Assembly: GCA_905480565.1 (NCBI GenBank)
Contig: CAJQQW010000431.1
Span: 1 to 5,185 of the forward strand
Reading direction: 5' to 3'
Origin: an uncultured Halioglobus sp.
Lineage (GTDB): Bacteria > Pseudomonadota > Gammaproteobacteria > Pseudomonadales > Halieaceae
Length of the DNA stretch: 5,185 nt
Positions 1 to 4,607 of the stretch are shown in pieces; position 1 is the stretch's first letter, and every line of letters begins with the position of its first letter. The position numbers and the translations under genes were made by a program. The notes under the pieces were generated by a model. It ran no database searches and was not told the DNA's origin. It saw only the letters and a program-made list of their open reading frames with translations.

Positions 1-217
1 GCAAAACAGCACAATCTCGGCCCATCCAATTTCCCCTTTTTTAAATAATTTCAGCGTTAAGCTATTGTTCAGAAGCATTCGTCTTGAGGCCGATTTTTTA
101 CCTGGCACAGTTTTGGCACACGTTTATCCAATAGAACGCTATAAAGTACAAATGGAAAAAGCAGCTATTTCGCTGTAATATGCTGACTTCTGTTGGGTGA
201 TGTTGTTTGATATTGGT
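1..217. other. AT-rich segment, likely terminal part of an integrated element
   Basis: No recognisable gene. Hand count gives about 39% G+C here against about 62% over 301-480. A plus-strand frame is open from the left edge to a TAA at 176-178 (58 codons), so it could be the tail of a gene entering from the left, but I do not recognise the peptide. On the minus strand a frame with an ATG at 78-76 (or a GTG at 108-106) runs off the left edge; it is also unrecognised and lacks a good ribosome binding site. The two frames overlap, so at most one is likely real. A direct repeat at 103-120 is listed separately. The reading as the end of an integrated element is inferred from the composition shift and the tRNA remnant that follows. 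Confidence 0.4.
103..120. repeat. Direct repeat TGGCACA x2, 11-bp period
   Basis: Two perfect copies of TGGCACA lie at 103-109 and 114-120, separated by GTTT. The 11-bp period puts both on the same face of the helix. They sit about 100 bp from the tRNA-Ser remnant, on the presumed element side. Short helically phased direct repeats beside a tRNA att core are what arm-type integrase sites look like, but with only two copies and no integrase in view that role is inference. Confidence 0.45.
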
Positions 218-285
218 AGGCGGCGGTCTTGAAAACCGTTGAGGGTTTATCCCCTCCGTAGGTTCGAATCCTACGCCCACCGCCA
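196..285 (+). tRNA. tRNA-Ser(UGA)-like sequence, 5' third degenerate
   Basis: The 3' two-thirds is a textbook serine tRNA. The anticodon arm has stem 223-227/235-239, with one G-T pair at its outer end, and loop 228-234 with anticodon TGA at 230-232. The long variable arm pairs GAGGG with CCCTC (241-245/252-256). The T arm has five pairs (258-262/270-274) around TTCGAAT. The acceptor 3' strand is 275-281, discriminator G282, and CCA is encoded at 283-285. Counting back the usual 34 nt before the anticodon puts base 1 at 196 and gives a normal 90-nt length. There, however, only four of seven acceptor pairs form, and the D stem would have one G-C and two G-T pairs with GG misplaced in the loop. 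I therefore read it as a 3' remnant and not a working tRNA. A covariance-model scan might still call it as a low-scoring tRNA-Ser. Confidence 0.6.
218..285 (+). other. Probable attachment site: 3' part of tRNA-Ser(UGA)
   Basis: Similarity to a normal serine tRNA begins sharply at AGGC (218) and continues intact through CCA at 285. Tyrosine-recombinase elements commonly integrate in the anticodon or T arm and 3' end of tRNA genes. The intact tRNA then stays at one end, rebuilt by the element's copy, and a 3' fragment is left at the other. The abrupt G+C change across this segment fits that arrangement. On this model the element extends to the left, the DNA to the right is the original flank, and an intact tRNA-Ser(UGA) lies further left outside the window. 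No integrase is visible, so the model is inferred. Confidence 0.55.
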
Positions 286-667
286 CTTTCAAGCCTTTCC
301 GCTGCCCCCACTATAGACACCGCTTGCAGAGAACCAACTGTTAAAGCCGACCGTGTTGCCGTTGCCGTCGACAAACTACTCGACTCCCTCGCCTCCAACT
401 CCGCCGCCGCCCATTCTCGGCAGCGACTGCTCCTCAGCGTTTTGTGCCGCGAACCCTGGCGCCAACTGCACTGCGACAAGGGTGAGTGCTACGAGTAAAA
501 CAGACAGGGTGGGATTGGAAACTATCTATACATACCAAGTTCACTCAAGCTTCGTCCAAAACAACATGCAGCCATCGACCGCGCGATAAACCCCAATAGC
601 ACGCTCAGAAACGCGGGCAGCATACTGCGGCTTAGATCGTCCCACGCAAGACACATGGGACAGGCAT
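286..667. other. 382 bp without a convincing gene; possible gene tail to 498
   Basis: The first 200 bp are GC-rich (about 62% over 301-480). A plus-strand frame is open straight through the tRNA remnant and on to TAA at 496-498. Its translation from about 331 looks protein-like and includes the stretch VAVAVDKLLDSLASNS. It has no ATG, GTG or TTG with a ribosome binding site after the tRNA end, so it could be the tail of a gene whose front was lost, or chance in GC-rich DNA. From about 500 to 667 I see no gene with a start and Shine-Dalgarno sequence, only an inverted repeat at 639-661. A minus-strand frame crossing 541-765 is discussed with the small gene at 668-856. Confidence 0.4.
639..661. 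repeat. Inverted repeat GTCCCA/TGGGAC after the small minus-strand gene
   Basis: A perfect 6-bp inverted repeat (639-644 and 656-661) with an 11-nt loop starts six bases beyond the stop codon of the minus-strand gene at 668-856. The position suits a transcription end signal for the two-gene minus-strand unit. On the minus strand it is followed by GATCTAAGCC and not a T run, so it is not a standard Rho-independent terminator. It may be an mRNA 3'-end stabilising hairpin, or chance. Confidence 0.3.
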
Positions 668-856
668 TCAGTTACGGTTGGAGGTCCTGCGCGCTGTGCG
701 GCGTGCAACCCGACGGCCTTCGTCTGCACTCGCTGAGGTGAAGCCAATAACCGCTCGGAAACCATCGTCCGTTGCTTTCATAGACAATTCACCCCCTGCC
801 ATGAATAGCGTCACCAGCACTGCACTTAGCAGCCATTTTCCACTTTTACTCATCAT
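668..856 (-). CDS. Small exported or anchored protein with Arg-rich RRxA tail
   Basis: It encodes 62 residues, or 61 if the second of two adjacent ATGs (853-851) is used. GGGAAG lies three bases from the first ATG and six from the second, so the second is slightly better placed. The N-terminus is signal-like: K-containing MSKSGKW, then hydrophobic LLSAVLVTLFMAGG. Full cleavage logic is unclear because a second apolar stretch (FRAVIGFTSASA) precedes the tail. The C-terminal part, RRVARRTARRTSNRN, repeats RR at four-residue spacing. No family is assigned and no function is claimed. It starts 24 bp after the DUF2092 gene on the same strand, so the two are probably co-transcribed. An overlapping minus-strand frame stays open to 541 and contains several cysteines, so this protein may be the shortened product of a frameshifted longer gene. 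The paired position, ribosome binding site and signal-like N-terminus support a real gene. Confidence 0.6.
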   Translation of the reverse strand: MMSKSGKWLLSAVLVTLFMAGGELSMKATDDGFRAVIGFTSASADEGRRVARRTARRTSNRN

Positions 857-880
857 ATTCTTCCCGTTCCAATTGAATCG

Positions 881-1660
881 CTAGTCGAATGTCGGTTGCA
901 GCGCGTCAAAACCCGTTGCTTGTGTGTAGCCGTCTGGCGCACTGATTCTGAAGGTTGCTACCTCTACCGGCGCGTTCAGCTTCCAGTTGCTGAAATCCAT
1001 CTCAAACTCAGGAGCCGCCGTCATCCATTTGGACGTAATCATGTACTTACAGGGCAGCTGGGTTTCAGCGCTCACCCAAAGATGCCAATCAACATCCGGG
1101 CCGCGAAACGACAGATAATGGCAGGACTCACCATTCACTGGCGCCAGTCCACCGTAAGACGATTCCAGCACATCCTCCAGCAAGCCCTGGGCCGCATCGG
1201 TATAGAACAAATCCCTGCCCGGCAGATACGCACCGGCCTCGACCATGCTATCCATAAGCTGATCAACTGTGCCGCTGGCTGGCATGCTGACTATCGCTTT
1301 CATCTTATTGCCCAGCATGTAGAGGCGCTCGCCGTCGTAGGACATTGTTTGATCAACCAGCGCGCCTTTGCGCGTAAAAATAAAACCAATCCCCGGCTCG
1401 CCCCGCTGCAATGTCACGATCCCATCTCGAAGACTTTTTATCTTCAGGCCGCTACTGAGAACCGCCTCCTCCGCAATCTGGACATCAGCCGAAATACTGT
1501 TGGCTTGCTCGAGCTGCCCGATGGACGCCGTCGCCATAGCCACCGGATCCACGACGTCGTCATCTGCCGTCGCAGCAAAGGGCGACCCTGCCAGCAGCAG
1601 TACTGATACAACCAAGGTCATTGTTGGTCTTACTGTAATATTAAGTCTGGGTCTCTTCAT
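881..1660 (-). CDS. DUF2092 family secreted (periplasmic) protein
   Basis: It encodes 259 residues. The ATG at 1660 is chosen because AAAGGA lies seven bases upstream and the N-terminus then makes a good signal peptide: MKRPRLN, hydrophobic TLVVSVLLLAGSPF, and likely cleavage after ATA near residue 32 before acidic DDD. An upstream ATG at 1714 would only add 18 unhelpful residues. The mature part fits DUF2092, which I recall as predicted periplasmic proteins with a LolA/LppX-like fold. The supporting region is residues 176-226: NGESCHYLSF, then DVDWHLWV, then LPCKYMITSK, and DFSNW near 222-226. C180 and C204 could form a disulfide. No catalytic residues are evident, and a lipid- or hydrophobic-ligand-binding role is suggested only by the fold class. 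It is probably the first gene of a two-gene unit with the Arg-rich small protein 24 bp downstream. Family call is fairly sure; function unknown. Confidence 0.82.
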   Translation of the reverse strand: MKRPRLNITVRPTMTLVVSVLLLAGSPFAATADDDVVDPVAMATASIGQLEQANSISADVQIAEEAVLSSGLKIKSLRDGIVTLQRGEPGIGFIFTRKGALVDQTMSYDGERLYMLGNKMKAIVSMPASGTVDQLMDSMVEAGAYLPGRDLFYTDAAQGLLEDVLESSYGGLAPVNGESCHYLSFRGPDVDWHLWVSAETQLPCKYMITSKWMTAAPEFEMDFSNWKLNAPVEVATFRISAPDGYTQATGFDALQPTFD

Positions 1661-1704
1661 TGATGTATCCTTTATTTTTCGATAGGTCATTGATACTGCT
1701 GCAA

Positions 1705-1748
1705 AACATAACATTGTTGTGCATTAATTTTGCGCTCATACATGTCAA
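1705..1748 (-). promoter_or_regulatory. Candidate promoter elements for the DUF2092 unit
   Basis: Read on the minus strand, TTGACA at 1748-1743 is a perfect sigma-70 -35 box, but the hexamer 17 bp on (AATGCA) is a poor -10. An alternative is TGTTATGTT, an extended -10 form with TATGTT at 1710-1705, which would not need that -35 box. Either would start transcription 40-70 bp before the ATG at 1660. This is a weak call from motif reading only. Confidence 0.2.
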
Positions 1749-1767
1749 TCGACCCGCTTGTCGAGCA

Positions 1768-1809
1768 CGGGAATGAGTGAAACCGCGAAAAGCGGCCCTT
1801 GCGTTCCCG
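1768..1809. repeat. Nested GC-rich hairpin in the divergent region
   Basis: The outer arms CGGGAA (1768-1773) and TTCCCG (1804-1809) are perfect complements and extend inward by a T-G and a G-C pair. An inner hairpin CCGC-GAAAA-GCGG (1783-1795) sits inside an internal loop. Together they form a 42-nt two-level stem-loop. There is no T run on either side, so it is not an intrinsic terminator. It could be part of a 5' leader or a DNA-level operator. Confidence 0.45.
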
Positions 1810-1881
1810 CAGTGTGAGCTCTGGCTCTCGCTCCCGCGCGAGTCGTATACAATCACAACTGACGGGATTAAAGTCAAGACG

Positions 1882-1917
1882 CGTTTCACAAATCACCCTT
1901 GAGCCTGCGGTGAAACG
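1882..1917. repeat. 8-bp inverted repeat CGTTTCAC/GTGAAACG before the TTG-start gene
   Basis: Perfect 8-bp arms lie at 1882-1889 and 1910-1917 with a 20-nt loop. The centre-to-centre distance is 28 bp. The site ends 47 bp before the start codon at 1965 and lies after the TACAAT element at 1848-1853, so it could act as a repressor site or as a leader hairpin. GTGAAAC also occurs at 1777-1783, inside the neighbouring hairpin, which may be a third half-site. No regulator can be named. Confidence 0.4.
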
Positions 1918-1950
1918 ATAATGTCCGACAAGAACGCAGCGATAGCAATT

Positions 1951-1967
1951 ATGGAGCAATACCCTTG
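1951..1967 (+). promoter_or_regulatory. Ribosome binding site GGAG fixing a TTG start
   Basis: GGAG at 1953-1956 lies eight bases before TTG at 1965. The frame upstream is open back to TGA at 1911-1913 but contains no ATG, GTG or other TTG. The TTG is therefore the only reasonable start for the complete membrane protein. Confidence 0.6.
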
Positions 1968-2594
1968 AACAAGATCGTTCTGGCAATTGCCTGGATAGCA
2001 GGCTGGATTCATGTGTTTGGTTTTTCACCGGAAGGAGGACAATCGACCCTCGCGTTCATAAGCGAGGTTATGAAAACAGAGAATCGTCAGGTAGACCCGC
2101 TCGTGTTTATGGTTTTTAACCTATTGGGTATCTGGCCGTTCATTATGGTCGCTATGCTGGTGCAGGATGAGCAGGGGCGACTGAAAGCCTGGCCTTTCGC
2201 TTTCAGCTCAATGATCCTCGGCAATTCTGCGCTTTATATTTATCTGTTCCTCCGAAAACCACAGACTAAATTTCAAGAACCAGTGACATCACTCATTCGC
2301 TTTGCTGAATCCAAGCTGCTGGCCGGAGCATTACTGGCGCTTACACTTGCCCTGCTTTTTTACGGCTTCAGCGAGGGAGATTTCATGGTCTACAGGGAGG
2401 CCTGGACGACTCATTTCTTTGTCAATGTCATGACGGTGGATTTCTTTCTATTCACGATTGCGTTCGCCCTCATTCTCGCAGACGACATGCGCAGAAGAGA
2501 GATGCCGATAAATCGCTACTTCTGGCTTTACGCGCTGATGCCTGTGCTTGGCGCTACGATATACCTACTCCTGAGGCCGCCTCTGCCCAAATGA
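1965..2594 (+). CDS. Uncharacterised multi-pass membrane protein, TTG start
   Basis: It encodes 209 residues. About six hydrophobic segments can be seen, near residues 4-20, 46-66, 76-97, 115-134, 150-172 and 184-204. This makes it an integral inner-membrane protein with very short ends. Notable polar or charged residues near membrane faces are H150, D159, and the cluster ADDMRRREMP at 172-181, which should lie in the cytoplasm by the positive-inside rule. The C-terminal half (HFFVNVMTVDFFLFTIAFAL, then DDMRRR) resembles, from memory, uncharacterised membrane proteins of the DUF2834 kind, but I would not assign the family without a profile search. No catalytic motif or transporter signature is visible. 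It is transcribed divergently from the DUF2092 unit, and a 164-bp gap separates it from the sulfatase gene, so a shared operon is unlikely. Coding status is strong from length, composition and the ribosome binding site. Confidence 0.78.
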   Translation: MNKIVLAIAWIAGWIHVFGFSPEGGQSTLAFISEVMKTENRQVDPLVFMVFNLLGIWPFIMVAMLVQDEQGRLKAWPFAFSSMILGNSALYIYLFLRKPQTKFQEPVTSLIRFAESKLLAGALLALTLALLFYGFSEGDFMVYREAWTTHFFVNVMTVDFFLFTIAFALILADDMRRREMPINRYFWLYALMPVLGATIYLLLRPPLPK

Positions 2595-2758
2595 CCCTCC
2601 TCGGAACGGCTCTACTCATTCATCGCGCATGTCGTGCGAGAGAGTCGAGGTTTCTCCTTTACGAGATGACGAAACCAGGCCTTGCGGAATGGGTAGCGAA
2701 TGGCAATATATCCTATGAATGGTATCCACATCGATAATTGTCGAGGCATTTACAAACC

Positions 2759-4441
2759 ATGACACACCCCGCAACACTAATGGCGTCCCTCGTCCTCAGC
2801 GTCTTGATGATACCTGCGGTTTTCGGCGCAGCGAGACCCAACGTGGTGTTGATCATTACCGACGACCAGAGTCCCATCGTTGATCGTGCGCCCGGGCACA
2901 ATGACCCAAGCGCCTTCAGTCCCTACGGCAGCGATGTCTACACGCCGAATATCGAACGAATGGCGACTGAGGGTATTCGCTTTGATCGCGCCAATGTCGC
3001 CAGCACCGTTTGTACCGCGAGCCGATATAATTTTCTGACAGGCCGCTATGCGAGTCGATCTAGGGCGCCCCATTTCCTCACCCTTTATCCACCAGGTACT
3101 ATGAGTCGACCCGACAACATGGTCGAGCTGGATCCGCCAGAAGGCCCGGCTACCCTGCCACAGCTCTTACAGGCATCCGGTTACCGCACGGGGTTTGTGG
3201 GCAAATCCCACGTCATCCGACACGACTTACTGCGCAACCCTCGGGTCACATGGAAGGCTGCGGGACTGCGCACCTACGCCAGGGATGCAGACCCCTATGA
3301 CCCCGTTATAGGGGCAGCCCTGGCGCACAACCACGCGCGCTGGCGTGAATGGTTACGCCCCTACGGATTTGATTTCGTCGACGGTGTATACCCGGCAAAC
3401 CTGCTGGAACTGTTCATGGACGCAAATAATCAGCATCATCTCGAATGGACTGTCAGCAAAGCACGCAATTTTCTGGAAGGCTCGCGAGGCAGCAAACAGC
3501 CGTTCTTTCTGTATTTCGCCACGACAATTCCTCACGGCCCGGCGCCCTATCGTAAGCAACCCAGCCCCTATCCATTCGGCTTCGGCGGACCGATATTTCC
3601 TTTCGGACTCGACGGCGATATACACATTACGCCGGAGGGGATTACCCGCGATACTTTTAATTTTATGCCTTCCCGCGACGAGATTAAGAAGAGCAACGCC
3701 GCAGCCGGTTTTCCTGAGCAACTGGCCTACATGACCTGGCTCGATGCGGGCGTAGGCGCAATTCTGCAGAAGCTTGACGACATCGGCGCCGGCAGCAACA
3801 CCCTGGTCATTCTGACCTCAGACCACGGTAGCTGGCGACGAGGGAAAGCCACGCTCTACGAGGGCGGGATGCATATACCCCTGATCACTCGCTGGCCTGC
3901 GTCGCAACAAGCCGGTCGGAGTTTCGAGGGGCTGGTCAGCAATGTCGATATCGCCCCAACTGTGCTCGATCTCGCCGGCGTCGACGTAGCAGATGGAGTG
4001 GTCGATGGCCGCTCTTTTCGTCGCGTCCTCGAGGGTTCCAACTTACCATACCGCGATGCCGTATTTGCCGAACTGGGCTGGGCCAGAGCAGTGAAAACGG
4101 AGCGCTGGAAATATATCGCCCTGCGCTACCCTGACCCTGTGCAGAGACAGATAGATGAGGGCGTCCTGTTTGAATACGCAAAAACCGCGCCCCGTCAGAG
4201 GCCTTATTACACCTTGAACAGCAGCCTCGGCTTCTTCGCCGCCGAAAACAATCCCCACTACTTCGCGCCGAACCAATTGTTTGACCTGCAGGCGGACCCC
4301 CGCGAGACGCGCAATGTCATTGCCGAACACCCAGCGGTGGCAGCACAGTTGCAAGCGCGCCTGGCAGGCTGGCTGCGAACGTTTCCAGATCGTCCGTTTG
4401 GCGAATTTAACCCAGTAGCGCAGCCTGAGACACCGCTCTGA
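2759..4441 (+). CDS. Secreted formylglycine-dependent sulfatase (S1 type)
   Basis: It encodes 560 residues from the ATG at 2759. In-frame TTG 2738 follows a stop directly; ATG 2780 is also possible. GAGG lies 12 bp before 2759, a weak site. A signal peptide (LMASLVLSVLMIPAVFGA, about residues 7-24) predicts export. The enzyme should hydrolyse sulfate esters in the periplasm or outside the cell. Motifs seen are D35-D36 (LIITDDQ, metal), C85-T-A-S-R (the Cys converted to formylglycine, with Ala in the tolerated Pro/Ala position), LTGRY, GKSH with K149 and H151, PHGP with H259, and TSDHG with D355-H356 (metal). Next come K363 and YEGGMHIPLITRWP. The C-terminal subdomain has AVKTERWKYI and the usual FDLQADPRETRNV. 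His in place of the common Asn after D355 also occurs in iduronate-2-sulfatase. A Phe/Gly/Pro-rich loop (about residues 270-286) may shape the substrate site. Substrate cannot be told from sequence; no maturase or polysaccharide lyase gene is in view. Confidence 0.93.
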   Translation: MTHPATLMASLVLSVLMIPAVFGAARPNVVLIITDDQSPIVDRAPGHNDPSAFSPYGSDVYTPNIERMATEGIRFDRANVASTVCTASRYNFLTGRYASRSRAPHFLTLYPPGTMSRPDNMVELDPPEGPATLPQLLQASGYRTGFVGKSHVIRHDLLRNPRVTWKAAGLRTYARDADPYDPVIGAALAHNHARWREWLRPYGFDFVDGVYPANLLELFMDANNQHHLEWTVSKARNFLEGSRGSKQPFFLYFATTIPHGPAPYRKQPSPYPFGFGGPIFPFGLDGDIHITPEGITRDTFNFMPSRDEIKKSNAAAGFPEQLAYMTWLDAGVGAILQKLDDIGAGSNTLVILTSDHGSWRRGKATLYEGGMHIPLITRWPASQQAGRSFEGLVSNVDIAPTVLDLAGVDVADGVVDGRSFRRVLEGSNLPYRDAVFAELGWARAVKTERWKYIALRYPDPVQRQIDEGVLFEYAKTAPRQRPYYTLNSSLGFFAAENNPHYFAPNQLFDLQADPRETRNVIAEHPAVAAQLQARLAGWLRTFPDRPFGEFNPVAQPETPL

Positions 4442-4529
4442 CGTTGACTAAACACCTAACACCCTGATTTTTCTGGGGATCAAAAAATACATCACGGCAC
4501 TCTGGCCAATATTTTCTCAGTAATTTCAC

Positions 4530-4558
4530 TTGGATTTTGGATATTTCGCCCTTATTAT
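4530..4558 (+). promoter_or_regulatory. Candidate sigma-70 promoter for yccA
   Basis: TTGGAT (4530-4535) and TATTAT (4553-4558) are separated by exactly 17 bp. The -10 matches five of six consensus bases, while the -35 matches three. The start point would be near 4565, giving a leader of about 40 nt before the ATG at 4608. The 166-bp gap after the sulfatase stop supports separate transcription. Confidence 0.35.
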
Positions 4559-4607
4559 CTGTCCAAGACAACGAGACACCTCTCTCATGCTTTTTATGGA
4601 GAAATCT

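Larger units (their letters stand above)
1661..1964. other. 304-bp divergent intergenic region with two inverted repeats
   Basis: This segment lies between the minus-strand DUF2092 gene and the plus-strand membrane protein gene and must hold promoters for both. Its middle (about 1750-1845) is GC-rich and self-complementary, and its ends are AT-richer. Two inverted repeats (1768-1809 and 1882-1917) are listed separately. Candidate promoter elements are a perfect TTGACA on the minus strand (1748-1743) and TACAAT on the plus strand at 1848-1853. Frames open on the minus strand here overlap the start of the plus-strand gene, are unusually rich in Arg, Cys and Ser, and look like chance. Confidence 0.6.

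Noticed and set aside
1..178. Plus-strand frame open from the left edge to TAA at 176-178, possibly an integrase C-terminus beside att
   Set aside because: The peptide shows no tyrosine-recombinase HxxR or catalytic Tyr context that I can recognise, and a 58-codon open run is not rare by chance, so no gene is called.
98..479. Two minus-strand open frames of 64 and 104 codons across the tRNA remnant
   Set aside because: They contain the familiar antisense translations of serine tRNA (GFEPTEG, RIRTYGGDKPSTVFKTAA), which are a well-known annotation artefact.
678..884. 68-codon plus-strand frame ending in a hydrophobic stretch
   Set aside because: It is antisense to the small minus-strand gene, and its apolar end merely mirrors that gene's signal-like segment.
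896..1606. 236-codon plus-strand frame
   Set aside because: It lies wholly antisense to the DUF2092 gene, which has a signal peptide, ribosome binding site and family motifs; the plus-strand translation is rich in Arg, His and Gln and has no domain.
1687..2028. 113-codon minus-strand frame in the divergent intergenic region
   Set aside because: It overlaps the start of the membrane protein gene, crosses both inverted repeats, is unusually rich in Arg, Cys and Ser, and has no recognisable domain.
2649..2676. GGTTTC/GAAACC inverted repeat between the membrane protein and sulfatase genes
   Set aside because: Six pairs with a 16-nt loop and no T run; too weak to separate from chance.
3345..3734. 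Plus- and minus-strand frames of more than 120 codons inside the sulfatase gene
   Set aside because: They are alternative-frame shadows of a gene with complete sulfatase motifs throughout.
4467..4488. ATTTTT/AAAAAT inverted repeat after the sulfatase stop, considered as a terminator
   Set aside because: The stem is only A-T pairs, the loop is GC-rich, and no T run follows on the plus strand.
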